In this document: positions 28,130 to 37,749 of the stretch, piece by piece
Numbering within the stretch: the stretch's first letter is position 1
Layout of the letters: every line of letters starts with the position of its first letter
From: an uncultured Anaerolineales bacterium
GTDB lineage: Bacteria; Chloroflexota; Anaerolineae; Anaerolineales; Villigracilaceae
DNA: 50,423 nt
Assembly (NCBI GenBank): GCA_903873975.1
Contig: CAIQQN010000100.1
Location: 1-50,423 of the forward strand
Direction: 5' to 3'
Notes under the pieces: model-generated
Database searches by the model: none
Seen by the model: the letters and a program-made list of their open reading frames with translations, nothing else
Told to the model about the DNA's origin: nothing
Made by a program: the position numbers and the translations under genes

Positions 28130-30730
28130 ATGAACGAAGATGTAACCCCCATCCGACAGCAATATCTTGAAATCAAACGCCAGTACCCCAATGCCATCCT
28201 GTTCTTTCGTCTTGGCGATTTCTACGAGACCTTTGACCAGGATGCCGAAACTGCCGCCCGTGAACTGGATATTGTTCTCACCTCCCGCCCCATCGGCAAA
28301 GGGCTGCGCGTCCCGCTAGCCGGTATTCCATACCATGCCGTTGAGAACTACCTTGCCCGGCTGATCGAAAAAGGCTACCATGTCGCCATTTGTGAGCAGG
28401 TCGGCGACCAGCCCAGCAAGGGCATTTTCCCGCGCCGGGTTGTCCGCGTGGTCACGCCGGGTACAATTGTCGAACCCGGTCTCCTGCCCGGTGACGCGAA
28501 CAATTACCTCGCTTCAATTGTAATAGATGATGGACGCGCCGGAATCGCCTATGTGGACATCACCACCGGCGAATTCGCCGTCACCGAACTCAATATTGTC
28601 CCTGACCCTTCAGCTGGTGCCTCAGGGCAGGTCTGGGTGCCGCTCCGCGCTGAACTTACACGGCTCCACCCAGCAGAAATCGTCCACCCAGACAATCTCA
28701 TTATCCCAAATGGTATTCCCAGCCACCTGACAGCCTGGCCCGCCTGGCGCTTTGAGCCAGGCAAAAGCCAGGAAACATTGCTCGCTCATTTTGGATCATC
28801 CACCCTGGACGGTTTTGGATTAAAGAATCTGCCGCTGGCTATCCGCGCGGCAGGTGGGGTCATCCAATATTTGAAAGAGACCGAGGGGGCAGCCCTGCAG
28901 CTCCTGACCAGCCTGCGTGTTTACAGCCTGAGTGAATTCATGACGCTCGATGCAGCAACCCGCCGCAACCTGGAATTGGTTGAAACCCTGCATGGTGAGA
29001 CCAAAGGCTCGTTGCTTGGTGTGCTTAACCTCACTATCGCGCCCATGGGCAAACGACTGATGGGCCAGTGGGTCAGCCAGCCATTGCTCGACGTAAACCG
29101 CATCCGGGAGCGGCAGGATGGCGTCGAATTCTTCTTTACCCGCTCGATGCTGCGTGCCGAGTTGCGTTCCGCTCTCAAGCCATTGGCCGATCTGGAACGC
29201 CTGGTCAACCGCATCCTCTCTGCCCATGCACTGCCACGCGACCTGGTAGCCCTGCGCGAAACGCTGGTTCGCCTGCCGGTCATTTTGGAATTGTTCACCA
29301 CCAAAAATACTTCTAAAGCTTTACCATTAAATTCATTAAATCCCTGCATTGATGATTTAACCTTGATCCAATCCGCCATTGACGATGATCCGCCCGCAAC
29401 ACTTCAAAATACCGGCGTTATTCGTTCAGGCTATTCCGCTGAATTGGATGGCGTCATCGAGGCGTCCCGTCACGCCCGCGAGTGGATCAACAACCTGGAA
29501 ATGGTTGAGCGCCAGCGTACTGGGATCAAGACACTCAAAGTCGGTTACAACAAAGTTTTCGGATATTACATCGAGATCTCCCAGGCACAGGCTGCCAACG
29601 CCCCGTCTAATTACATTCGCAAGCAAACACTGGTCAACGCCGAACGCTACATCACACCAGAGATGAAAGAGTACGAGACACTTGTTTTGAATGCCGAGGA
29701 ACGCATTCGTGAAATCGAACAACGCCTTTTCAGAGAGGTCTGTGTAACACTGGCAAAGTCTGCCAGCCGCATGCTGGACACTGCGCGCGCCCTGGCTGAA
29801 TTGGATGTATACGCAGCCTTGGCCGAATCCGCCGCGCTGAATGGCTATGTCCGACCCGAGGTCCAGGATGGTGGCCTGCTGGAAATCCACGAAGGCCGCC
29901 ACCCGGTCGTCGAAACAAGTCTACAAGGCGAAAGGTATGTTCCCAACGACGTAATCTTTGAAAAGGGCGAGATCGTCCGGGTTATCACCGGGCCGAATAT
30001 GTCTGGAAAATCCACTTATCTGCGCCAGGCCGCACTAATCGTACTGATGGCCCAGATGGGTTCATTCGTTCCGGCAGCATCGGCCAGGGTCGGACTGGTG
30101 GATCGCATTTTCACCCGCATCGGCGCCCAGGATGAAATTCAAGCCGGGCAATCCACATTCATGGTGGAGATGATCGAAGCAGCCAACATCTTGCATCATG
30201 CTTCCCCGAGGTCGCTGCTCATCCTTGATGAAATCGGACGCGGTACGAGCACTTATGACGGCGTCTCAATCGCATGGGCAGTCGTAGAATACATCCACAA
30301 TCACCCCTCTCTGCGCGCCAAAACTCTTTTCGCCACCCATTACCACGAACTGACGCAACTCGCGGACCTTCTGCCAGGCGTGCGCAATTACAATGTTGCC
30401 GTTACCGAAGCAGACGGGACAGTGGTCTTCCTGCACAAAATCATCCCGGGTGGCGCGGACCGCTCGTATGGCATCCACGTGGCGCAATTGGCGGGACTGC
30501 CCCGCCCTGTGATTCAGAGGGCGACAGATATCATGGCGGAACTGGAAAAGTCATCCGGTCAGGCAATCCACATTAATCCACACTCAGCCCAGCAAGTGGC
30601 GCTCTTCCCAGAAACCAATCCTCTATTGGATGAACTTAATGGACTGGATGTTAATTCTCTGTCGCCTATTGAGGCGCTGAACAAGCTCTTCGAATGGCAG
30701 AGGCGCTATTTTGGAAAAAAAGAACAATGA
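28130..30730 (+). CDS. mutS: DNA mismatch repair protein MutS
   Basis: The 866-residue MutS1 protein recognises mismatches. The N-terminal mismatch-binding domain contains the RLGDFYETF motif, connector and lever domains follow, and the ATPase domain has Walker A GPNMSGKSTYLRQA, the segment STFMVEM and Walker B ILDEIGRGTSTYDG. The length fits the family. A lone mutS without mutL next to it is common. The start is fixed by a TAAAAT box six bases upstream and by the product start (MNEDVTPIRQQYLEIK), which matches MutS. Confidence 0.97.
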   Translation: MNEDVTPIRQQYLEIKRQYPNAILFFRLGDFYETFDQDAETAARELDIVLTSRPIGKGLRVPLAGIPYHAVENYLARLIEKGYHVAICEQVGDQPSKGIFPRRVVRVVTPGTIVEPGLLPGDANNYLASIVIDDGRAGIAYVDITTGEFAVTELNIVPDPSAGASGQVWVPLRAELTRLHPAEIVHPDNLIIPNGIPSHLTAWPAWRFEPGKSQETLLAHFGSSTLDGFGLKNLPLAIRAAGGVIQYLKETEGAALQLLTSLRVYSLSEFMTLDAATRRNLELVETLHGETKGSLLGVLNLTIAPMGKRLMGQWVSQPLLDVNRIRERQDGVEFFFTRSMLRAELRSALKPLADLERLVNRILSAHALPRDLVALRETLVRLPVILELFTTKNTSKALPLNSLNPCIDDLTLIQSAIDDDPPATLQNTGVIRSGYSAELDGVIEASRHAREWINNLEMVERQRTGIKTLKVGYNKVFGYYIEISQAQAANAPSNYIRKQTLVNAERYITPEMKEYETLVLNAEERIREIEQRLFREVCVTLAKSASRMLDTARALAELDVYAALAESAALNGYVRPEVQDGGLLEIHEGRHPVVETSLQGERYVPNDVIFEKGEIVRVITGPNMSGKSTYLRQAALIVLMAQMGSFVPAASARVGLVDRIFTRIGAQDEIQAGQSTFMVEMIEAANILHHASPRSLLILDEIGRGTSTYDGVSIAWAVVEYIHNHPSLRAKTLFATHYHELTQLADLLPGVRNYNVAVTEADGTVVFLHKIIPGGADRSYGIHVAQLAGLPRPVIQRATDIMAELEKSSGQAIHINPHSAQQVALFPETNPLLDELNGLDVNSLSPIEALNKLFEWQRRYFGKKEQ

Positions 30731-30770
30731 GTTTTACGCGGCCTCGAAGCTGAGCGAATCTCATCATCTT

Positions 30771-30805
30771 AATCACGGCCTCCCAAGTTTCGGGAAGCCG
30801 TGATT
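30771..30805. terminator. Bidirectional hairpin between mutS and the pyrophosphatase gene
   Basis: AATCACGGC and GCCGTGATT (9 bp) with an inner TCCC/GGGA pairing lie between two convergent genes. GTTTC follows on the plus strand. Confidence 0.7.
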
Positions 30806-30831
30806 GTTTCACAATGAAAATCGTTCTTCTC

Positions 30832-33198
30832 TTACTTTAATACCGGAGCTGGAGCCTTCGAACGGGTAATTGCCCAACCGACCGCCACCATCAGCAAAAT
30901 GGCAATTCCCCATACGATCCACTGAGTCACGCCACTACCGCCCGCGTACTTGACGATGATCGGCGCTGCCAGAAGTGAAACCAGGTTCACCACCTTGATC
31001 ATCGGGTTCAAGGCTGGACCAGCAGTATCTTTGAGCGGGTCGCCCACGGTATCGCCAACCACGCTTGCCTTGTGTCGTTCAGAGCCCTTGCCGGTGTTGG
31101 CAGCCAGGTCACGCGGCTCATCCTCGATGGATTTCTTGGCATTGTCCCAGGCACCGCCGGCATTAGCCATGAAGACCGCAAGCAACTGTCCGCTTAAAAT
31201 AATACCAGCACAGAAACCAGCCAGCGATTCCACTCCAAGCAACAGGCCGAGGGCCAACGGGGTCAGCACAGCAATCGTCGCCAGCGGGATGAGTTCCTTT
31301 TGCGCCGCAGCAGTGGAAATCCCAACCACACGGGCGTAATCCGGTTTAACCTTGCCTTCCATCAGACCGGGGATCTTGAACTGCCGGCGCACTTCCAGGA
31401 CAATTAAACTGGCGGCGCGGCTGACCGCCTTGATCGAAAGCGATCCGAATAGCCAGGGTAACGCCCCGCCCAATAGCAGGCCGATAAAAACACTCGTCTC
31501 GGAGACACGAATGCCCGTGTCGCTCAACAGTTTGGCAAACGGGATGGCTTTTCCTACCGCTTGGGCGGCTACGTTAGCCGCCTGCTGGACCCGGCCAACG
31601 TCAATGAAAAACGAGGCAAACAGGCTGACTGCGGCAATGACCGCCGAGGCAATGGCTACTCCCTTGGTGATGGCTTTGGTAGTGTTACCTACCGCATCCA
31701 GGTCAGCCATGATCTGGCGCGCTTTCTTTGTCTCGGCATCATCCAGGTCATGCCAGGCCATTTCACCGATCCCATTCGCATTGTCAGAGATGGGACCGTA
31801 GGAATCCATGGCCACATTATTACCAGTGTGACTCAACATACCAATGCCAATCATGGCAACCGCATAGAGAACGTACGACGCACCCTGGCTCTTATAGAGC
31901 AGGAGGGCAAAGATAAAACTGATGACAATCACTACTAACGCCCAGACACTCGACTCCATGCCGACAGACAGACCCGAGAGAATGGTCGTCGCCGCGCCAG
32001 TATTGGTCGATTCGACGATTTCTTTGACGGGTGTGCGCTTGGTAGAAGTGAAGTAGGATGTCAGAGGGTTGAAAACCACCGCCAGACCGACACCGATGGA
32101 TGTCAACATCGCCATGCGCCAGTCGTGGCAGTACAGGATGGCCAGCAAGAACGACCACAAGATAGTATTTACACTCGAAACCTCGTATGAGCGGAACATG
32201 GCTTCCTCTGCATCGTGAGCGTGCAGGAAACCGAACAAGCCCTTGGAAGGCATCTTTTGCCAAATTGGCACGGTAAATGTCCCCAGGATGGACGAGAGCA
32301 CGCCGATGGCGCGGATAATGAGTGGGTAGACAATCCATTTAAGGCTATGGGTCGGGTCGATTGACATCAGCGCCAGTCCGAGGATCAGGCCGGAAACGAT
32401 GGTCACCTCGTAGGATTCAAAGATGTCAGCCGCCATACCTGCGCAGTCGCCGACATTGTCACCCACCAGATCCGCAATAACCGCTGCGTTACGCGGGTCA
32501 TCCTCTGGGATGTCTTTCTCGACCTTGCCAACCAGGTCTGCGCCTACGTCCGCGGCTTTGGTAAAAATACCACCGCCGACGCGCATGAACAGGGCCAGCA
32601 GCGTGCCGCCGAAACCGAAGCCAAGCAGGGCGTCCGGAGCAGCTTTACCGAAGACAATAAAAATAAGGGTGCCGCCAAACAGCCCCAGCCCGTCAGTCAA
32701 CATACCAGTGATAGTCCCTGAATAGTAAGCAATGGTCAAGGCCTCATTCAAGCCACGCCTCGCTGCTGAAGCTGCCCGGACGTTGGCCTGGATGGCCATG
32801 CGCATGCCTAATTGGCCGACCAGCAATGAGAAGGAAGCGCCCATGATGAACGCTATCGTTCGGCCAACAGCAATAATGATTTGTGCACCCGAACCAAATT
32901 CACCTGTCGCCTCCTGAGAAGGGGGTACCACGTAAACACTAAGGAACAATACCACTGTCAAGATGCCGATCAGAGGCAAGATGGTCTTTAATTGGCGACC
33001 AAGATAACTATTCGCCCCAACTCGGATCGCGTCCCAAACCTCCTGCATCTTCTGCGTGCCTTTATCTTTTTTGAGAACGTTCCCCCGCAAAAGCCAGGCG
33101 TATAGCAGGCTGATAAAAGCGGTGATCAATACCCCTACAATTGCGATTTGCTCAAAATTATTCAATCCATGACGGGTATGAAGCCAAAGAATGTTCAT
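30832..33198 (-). CDS. hppA: Membrane-bound ion-translocating pyrophosphatase
   Basis: The 788-residue protein has about 16 membrane segments and hydrolyses pyrophosphate to pump H+ or Na+. The catalytic signature DVGADLVGKVEKDIPEDDPR and the DNVGDCAGMAADIFESYEV block are intact. The GNTTKA motif near residue 507 has lysine where potassium-dependent enzymes have alanine; in the family this marks K+-independent, H+-pumping enzymes. The gene is monocistronic with a good promoter and a hairpin in its leader. It would recover energy from biosynthetic pyrophosphate. Confidence 0.96.
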   Translation of the reverse strand: MNILWLHTRHGLNNFEQIAIVGVLITAFISLLYAWLLRGNVLKKDKGTQKMQEVWDAIRVGANSYLGRQLKTILPLIGILTVVLFLSVYVVPPSQEATGEFGSGAQIIIAVGRTIAFIMGASFSLLVGQLGMRMAIQANVRAASAARRGLNEALTIAYYSGTITGMLTDGLGLFGGTLIFIVFGKAAPDALLGFGFGGTLLALFMRVGGGIFTKAADVGADLVGKVEKDIPEDDPRNAAVIADLVGDNVGDCAGMAADIFESYEVTIVSGLILGLALMSIDPTHSLKWIVYPLIIRAIGVLSSILGTFTVPIWQKMPSKGLFGFLHAHDAEEAMFRSYEVSSVNTILWSFLLAILYCHDWRMAMLTSIGVGLAVVFNPLTSYFTSTKRTPVKEIVESTNTGAATTILSGLSVGMESSVWALVVIVISFIFALLLYKSQGASYVLYAVAMIGIGMLSHTGNNVAMDSYGPISDNANGIGEMAWHDLDDAETKKARQIMADLDAVGNTTKAITKGVAIASAVIAAVSLFASFFIDVGRVQQAANVAAQAVGKAIPFAKLLSDTGIRVSETSVFIGLLLGGALPWLFGSLSIKAVSRAASLIVLEVRRQFKIPGLMEGKVKPDYARVVGISTAAAQKELIPLATIAVLTPLALGLLLGVESLAGFCAGIILSGQLLAVFMANAGGAWDNAKKSIEDEPRDLAANTGKGSERHKASVVGDTVGDPLKDTAGPALNPMIKVVNLVSLLAAPIIVKYAGGSGVTQWIVWGIAILLMVAVGWAITRSKAPAPVLK

Positions 33199-33226
33199 GT
33201 ATCCTCTCCAATTTATTTAGAATCAA

Positions 33227-33250
33227 GGAGACAATAAAATTCCTGTCTCC
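33227..33250 (-). promoter_or_regulatory. Hairpin in the hppA 5' leader
   Basis: On the minus strand GGAGACA and TGTCTCC (7 bp) flank a 10-nt loop between the transcription start and the ribosome site GGAGAGG. It could stabilise the mRNA or modulate translation; there is no resemblance to a known riboswitch. Confidence 0.4.
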
Positions 33251-33260
33251 ATGTCGCCTT

Positions 33261-33289
33261 ATTCTATCCAAAATGATATATCTAGTCAA
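33261..33289 (-). promoter_or_regulatory. Sigma-A type promoter of hppA
   Basis: Minus-strand TTGACT (33284-33289) and TAGAAT (33261-33266) are 17 bases apart, giving a leader of about 55 nt. Confidence 0.65.
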
Positions 33290-33294
33290 ATCAT

Positions 33295-33500
33295 CCAGCT
33301 CTTCATATCAGGGCTTTCACAAAGTCAGAAAGCCTGGGAATCTCAACCCCCACCCCCGACCCAATTTGGGGGTTTCGACGCCATGGGGTGCTGAAACTGC
33401 CGATGGCGGCTTGAAGTCGCCTCGGCTAGAAGAAGACCTTGGGGTGTTGGATTTAACCACAGCGTTTCCCATGGAACCGGGTATTCAACATGAATAAAAT
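33295..33500. other. Unassigned intergenic DNA with short inverted repeats
   Basis: The 469 bases between hppA and the ABC gene hold two divergent promoters at the edges and this middle part. It contains GGCTTTC/GAAAGCC near 33314, a C-rich/G-rich block around 33347-33373, CGCCAT/ATGGCG and GGCGGCTT/AAGTCGCC pairs near 33379-33422. A short open frame covers it (33,141-33,497, plus) but has no protein-like features. It may be a structured RNA, a decayed repeat or nothing. Confidence 0.4.
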
Positions 33501-33536
33501 TGCAGATTAGGGTTTGATTAGAATAATTAAAACCGC

Positions 33537-33566
33537 TTGACTTTGTCTCGTCTTTAGTTGTATAGT
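33537..33566 (+). promoter_or_regulatory. Sigma-A type promoter of the Gld-like ABC operon
   Basis: TTGACT (33537-33542) and TATAGT (33561-33566) with an 18-base spacer. The leader is about 95 nt and ends in AAGGAG before ATG 33668. Confidence 0.6.
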
Positions 33567-33667
33567 ACTAAACGATTGATGTGATGCCACTCCCGGCACC
33601 GCTGCCAAATGGCTGCTGTGCCGTTTATTTCGCCCGCTATCAATCTCATTTCTTTCAAGGAGAAACT

Positions 33668-34597
33668 ATGATCCGCGCTACTGGTCTCACTAAGGATTTC
33701 GGCTCACGAAGGGCAATTGAAAACTTGACCTTCGAGGCCAAACAGGGTGAGGTCGTCGGTTTTCTCGGTCCAAATGGTGCCGGGAAAACTACAACGATGC
33801 GCATCCTGACCGGGTATATGCCTCCGACCTACGGGACAGCTCAAGTGGCTGGTTTTGACGTGATCAACGAGTCACTCGAAGTACGACGTCGTGTCGGTTA
33901 CCTGCCCGAAACAGTTCCGCTTTACCCCGATATGACTGTTTATGAATATCTGAAATTCATGGCTGATTTACGCCACCTGCCGAACAGCGATGATATGGTT
34001 GATGCTGCCCTGGATTTGGTCCAGATGGGGAAGCGTGCTGACGGATACATTTCGAATCTATCGAAGGGTATGCGCCAGCGGGTAGGTCTGGCTCAGGCTC
34101 TGTTGCACAGGCCCGAGGTCCTGATCCTGGACGAACCGACCATAGGGCTCGATCCTGCGCAGGTGGTGGAATTCCGCAATACCGTCCGCGAAGTCGGCAA
34201 AGAGCGCACTGTCCTTCTCTCGACCCATATTCTTTCAGAAGCTCAGCAGCTTTGTGACCGCGTCTTGATCATCAACAAAGGTCGAATTGTTGCCGAAGAT
34301 ACACCCGGGAACCTGCAATCCCGCTTGGTTGGTGCAGAGCATGTAGTTCTGCGGGTCAAGGGGGAGGCTGACGACCTGCTCCCCATCATTGCCAAGATTG
34401 ATGGTGTACAAAACGCCAAGCTTCTGCCGGATGGAACGCTGGAATTCCAGTTCGCCCCGGCTGCAGATGTTCGCCCAGCAGTAGCCCGGGCAACCATTGA
34501 AGCTGGTTACGACTTGCTCGAATTACATCCAGTTGGGTTAAGTCTAGAAGAAATATTCCTGCAACTTACACAGGATAACGCCAGGAAAGAGAGGTAA
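33668..34597 (+). CDS. ABC transporter ATP-binding protein, GldA-like
   Basis: The 309-residue ATPase has Walker A GPNGAGKTTTMRIL, a signature NLSKGMRQRVGLAQ and Walker B LILDEPTIGLDP, followed by a C-terminal extension of about 80 residues, as in multidrug/ABC-2 exporters. It begins an operon with an ABC-2 permease, a GldG-like protein and a DUF4340 protein; this set is like the GldAFG system of gliding Bacteroidota but occurs in many non-gliding bacteria. The substrate is unknown. Start chosen by AAGGAG. Confidence 0.9.
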   Translation: MIRATGLTKDFGSRRAIENLTFEAKQGEVVGFLGPNGAGKTTTMRILTGYMPPTYGTAQVAGFDVINESLEVRRRVGYLPETVPLYPDMTVYEYLKFMADLRHLPNSDDMVDAALDLVQMGKRADGYISNLSKGMRQRVGLAQALLHRPEVLILDEPTIGLDPAQVVEFRNTVREVGKERTVLLSTHILSEAQQLCDRVLIINKGRIVAEDTPGNLQSRLVGAEHVVLRVKGEADDLLPIIAKIDGVQNAKLLPDGTLEFQFAPAADVRPAVARATIEAGYDLLELHPVGLSLEEIFLQLTQDNARKER

Positions 34598-34600
34598 GCC

Positions 34601-35347
34601 ATGCGAAATATCTGGACGATCGCCCGTCGTGAGTATAAGCTTTATTTCACCAGTCCGATTGCTTATATCGCAGCACTATTAACCCTGTTGACGGTTGGTA
34701 TATACTTCGTCGTAATCATCTATTACACGACGAATCAGTCGTACTACAGCAACACAGCACCTGGGATCGATATTGTCATTGGTCCATTGGCAACCGTGTT
34801 TTTGTTCGCAGTTCCGGCTTTGACCATGCGCCTGCTGGCTGACGAACAACGCATGGGAACTCTCGAACTTCTTCTAACCACACCCGTCAGGGATGGGGAA
34901 TTGGTAGTAGGAAAATGGCTTGGCGCTTTTCTGTTCATGCTGACCATCATTGCAGTAACCCTGGTGTATCCGATTGTGCTCAACAAACTGACCAATCCGG
35001 GTATTGACCAGGGTGTCATGCTGTCAGGTTACATAGCCATCATTCTATTGACCGCGGTTTTCCTGGCAATCGGAACGGCCATGTCGTCGTTTTTCAACAA
35101 CCAGTTTGCAGCGTTTTTCGCAACACTGGCCATGCTTATCGTTTTCTGGTGGCTCATCCGCCTGCCGACCTATATCATCCAGAATGATTCCATCAACAAT
35201 ATCCTCAATTACCTGGATTTAAACGGCCGCTTCAATTCCATGCTCGCCGGCACTATGTCACTCTCTGACATTATCTATCCGATCAGCCTGACCGCTCTGG
35301 GTTTGTTCCTGAGTGCGGCCGCTGTTGAAATAAGAAGGTGGAGATAA
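34601..35347 (+). CDS. ABC-2 type permease, GldF-like
   Basis: The 248-residue membrane protein has about six transmembrane segments and the ABC-2 pattern LADEQRMGTLELLLTTPVRD characteristic of GldF and related permeases. It begins three bases after the ATPase gene, and its stop overlaps the next start (TAATG). It would form the channel for the ATPase encoded just upstream. Confidence 0.88.
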   Translation: MRNIWTIARREYKLYFTSPIAYIAALLTLLTVGIYFVVIIYYTTNQSYYSNTAPGIDIVIGPLATVFLFAVPALTMRLLADEQRMGTLELLLTTPVRDGELVVGKWLGAFLFMLTIIAVTLVYPIVLNKLTNPGIDQGVMLSGYIAIILLTAVFLAIGTAMSSFFNNQFAAFFATLAMLIVFWWLIRLPTYIIQNDSINNILNYLDLNGRFNSMLAGTMSLSDIIYPISLTALGLFLSAAAVEIRRWR

Positions 35348-36957
35348 TGGCTAAGACAAAGAACTCCCAAAAGAAGAACAGCCCGAAGAAGTTTGCAGTC
35401 ATCGGGTTGTGGGTATCTGGTATTGCATTGTTAGCAACGATCCTCTTGTTGATCGTTAAACTGCTGGCTGTTGCCAAAATTTATACACTTCCCAATGCCC
35501 AGGTGTTCAATTGGGCATTGGGGATTTCTGCTGCTCTGCTCGTTCTGGGTCTGGCTTTCTTTGCCCTGCTAAATCCTCAACGTGTGCGCGAACTTCTTAC
35601 CGGAAGACAGGCGCGTTATGGAAGTAATGCCGTAATTATGTTGCTGGCATTTGTCGGTATCCTTCTGGTGGTAAACATCCTGGTCCTCCAAAACCCTGGA
35701 AAGCCGATGGACTTTACCGAGGACAAACAGAATAGTTTAGCGACTGAAACCCTGGATACCCTCAAAGCATTACCGGCTTCGGTCCAGGTTACGGGTTTCT
35801 ACACTTCCCAGACGCCCAGCGCTACAGCGCAGAAGTTGCTAGAGAATTACAAGAACCATTCAAATGGTAAGTTTGACTACACGTTCATTGACCCGGACCA
35901 GAATCCTCTCGCCGCCCAGCAGGCCGGCATTACTGGCGATGGTAAGATTTATCTGCAGATGGGAGACCAGCATGAAATTGTCGCCTCGGCTTCTGAGCAG
36001 GAACTTACCTCCGCCCTGATTCGTCTGATGAACCCCGGGCAACAAACCATTTACTTTCTGACTGGCGAAGGTGAAAGGGACATCGTGAACGCTGGTAATA
36101 CTGCCTATACGACCGCTAAATCTGCACTTGAAGCCAAGAACTACACCGTTCAGTCTCTGAACCTGATTGCCCAGAATAAAATTCCGGACAACGCCACTGT
36201 CATCGTCATTGCCGGTCCCACTCAACCGATATCCGCCGCCGAACAGACTTTACTGCAAGATTATGTTTCAAAGGGGGGTGCTCTGGTCGTCATGGAAGAG
36301 CCTGCCCCGCTTACTCAATTCGGCAACTCTCCTGACCCCCTCGCAGCTTATCTTGCCACGACATGGGGTATCACATTTGATAACGATATCGTTATAGATA
36401 CGAATACAAGTCAACCACTCTATGCGGTAGCTGCAACATACGGTAACCACTCTATCACCGAGAAACTGCAAGGGCTGGTTTCGTTCTATCCGACAGGCCG
36501 CAGTCTTACCATAGCATCCAATATGACCAACCAGCCCACGGCTTTGGTTTCCACAAATAGTTCCGCGTGGGGCGAGACTGACTTTGCATCCATGCAATCG
36601 AACGGGAATGTGGCCTTCGACTCGTCTGTGGATTACACCGGTCCGCTCACGCTGGCAGTGGCCATCGAAGACACTACCGCAGGTAGCCATGTGGTTGTAT
36701 TCGGAGATGCTGACTTCGCCTCGAACGTTTTCTTCAGCCAGTACGCCAACGGTGATGTGTTCCTTAATTCGATTGACTGGGCCGCTGGACAGGCAAAATT
36801 AATCAACCTGTCTGCGCCTACAGCCATTAGCCGCACTCTGACACTCCCAAGCAGTTTCTGGTTGTTGATCATGGCAATATCATTCCTATGCATCCTCCCT
36901 GGTCTGGTAATTGCAGGCGGAGTCATTTCCTGGCTGATCCGCCGCTCCAGAGGCTAA
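35347..36957 (+). CDS. GldG-like membrane-anchored ABC auxiliary protein
   Basis: The 536-residue protein has two transmembrane helices near the N-terminus (about 15-40 and 50-75), another at about 95-115, a large extracytoplasmic region with a GldG/DUF7088-like start (MDFTEDKQNSLATETL, ASVQVTGFYT) and a GATase-like section (TVIVIAGPTQPISAAEQ, GALVVMEEPAP), and a C-terminal helix. This matches GldG-family partners of ABC-2 exporters. Start ATG 35347 is preceded by GGAG and overlaps the permease stop. It probably holds or recognises the transported substrate outside. Confidence 0.82.
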   Translation: MAKTKNSQKKNSPKKFAVIGLWVSGIALLATILLLIVKLLAVAKIYTLPNAQVFNWALGISAALLVLGLAFFALLNPQRVRELLTGRQARYGSNAVIMLLAFVGILLVVNILVLQNPGKPMDFTEDKQNSLATETLDTLKALPASVQVTGFYTSQTPSATAQKLLENYKNHSNGKFDYTFIDPDQNPLAAQQAGITGDGKIYLQMGDQHEIVASASEQELTSALIRLMNPGQQTIYFLTGEGERDIVNAGNTAYTTAKSALEAKNYTVQSLNLIAQNKIPDNATVIVIAGPTQPISAAEQTLLQDYVSKGGALVVMEEPAPLTQFGNSPDPLAAYLATTWGITFDNDIVIDTNTSQPLYAVAATYGNHSITEKLQGLVSFYPTGRSLTIASNMTNQPTALVSTNSSAWGETDFASMQSNGNVAFDSSVDYTGPLTLAVAIEDTTAGSHVVVFGDADFASNVFFSQYANGDVFLNSIDWAAGQAKLINLSAPTAISRTLTLPSSFWLLIMAISFLCILPGLVIAGGVISWLIRRSRG

Positions 36958-36961
36958 CCTT

Positions 36962-37597
36962 ATGATCAAACGTCCTACATGGATTCTACTGGCCATCCTG
37001 GCGCTGGTGATTGGCGCATATTTTGTGATCAAAAACCGCCCCTCAGCAACATCAATAGAGGCAACCCCGACGGCGCTTGGCAATAATTTCCTCGTGACGC
37101 AGGCAGATGGTAAGCTGCAAATTCTCCGCATCTCTGACACTCAAAACCACGTCGTTCAGATGCAACGCGATACCAGCGGGACATGGATCGTAACACTGCC
37201 AACACCAGGAGCTGCAGACCAAGCTCTGACCGGAGCTGCCGAGACCCAGGTTGGTGCGCTGCGCATTGTAACGGCCCTGGAAAATTCTCTAAACCTGGCG
37301 GACGCCGGATTGGATTCTCCAACTTACACCATTGAGCTCACTTTTGTCAGCGATATTCAACATGTTATCCAGGTTGGGACGCTGACTCCAACAAACAGCG
37401 GATACTACGTCCGCTTTGACGCAGGGAACCTTTATGTTGTCAGCCAGTCAGGGATCGACGCATTGCTGAATCTGCTAACTGCTCCGCCTTATCCCGCCAC
37501 GGAGACGCCTGTTCCAACCCCCGAAGAGACGGCCACATCCATCCCTGAGGTTGCAACATCAACCCTTGAGGCGGTAACATCTACTCCTACACCCTAA
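36962..37597 (+). CDS. DUF4340 domain protein with Thr/Pro-rich tail
   Basis: The 211-residue protein starts with one transmembrane helix (WILLAILALVIGAYFVI), followed by a DUF4340-type beta domain (about 45-180; GTWIVTLPTPGAADQ, LDSPTYTIELTF) and a C-terminal Thr/Pro/Glu-rich tail of about 40 residues. DUF4340 proteins regularly follow GldG-like genes and seem to complete the complex; function unknown. It is shorter than many family members. The gene starts four bases after the GldG-like gene. Confidence 0.8.
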   Translation: MIKRPTWILLAILALVIGAYFVIKNRPSATSIEATPTALGNNFLVTQADGKLQILRISDTQNHVVQMQRDTSGTWIVTLPTPGAADQALTGAAETQVGALRIVTALENSLNLADAGLDSPTYTIELTFVSDIQHVIQVGTLTPTNSGYYVRFDAGNLYVVSQSGIDALLNLLTAPPYPATETPVPTPEETATSIPEVATSTLEAVTSTPTP

Positions 37598-37613
37598 CCA
37601 AGGTCAAAGTTTA

Positions 37614-37656
37614 TCGCATCCCACCACATAGTGTTTTCAATACACCAGGGATGCGA
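37614..37656 (+). terminator. Possible hairpin after the DUF4340 gene
   Basis: TCGCATCCC (37614-37622) pairs with GGGATGCGA (37648-37656) over a 25-nt loop. No T-run follows, so it is only a weak terminator candidate. Confidence 0.35.
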
Positions 37657-37690
37657 CGCACTCGCCACCCTAACACATTGGTAAAGGGGC

Positions 37691-37719
37691 TTGTATTTCG
37701 GTCAAAAAAAGAGTATTCT
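37691..37719 (+). promoter_or_regulatory. Promoter of the sigma factor gene
   Basis: TTGTAT (37691-37696) and TATTCT (37714-37719) with a 17-base spacer; AAGGA lies before the ATG at 37750. Confidence 0.5.
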
Positions 37720-37749
37720 GTTTCAAGAATAGTTTGGTAAGGAAATGTA

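Noticed and set aside
33141-33497. 118-residue open reading frame on the plus strand across the hppA promoter
   Set aside because: It runs antisense to the hppA start and over its promoter, has no family features and no good ribosome site.
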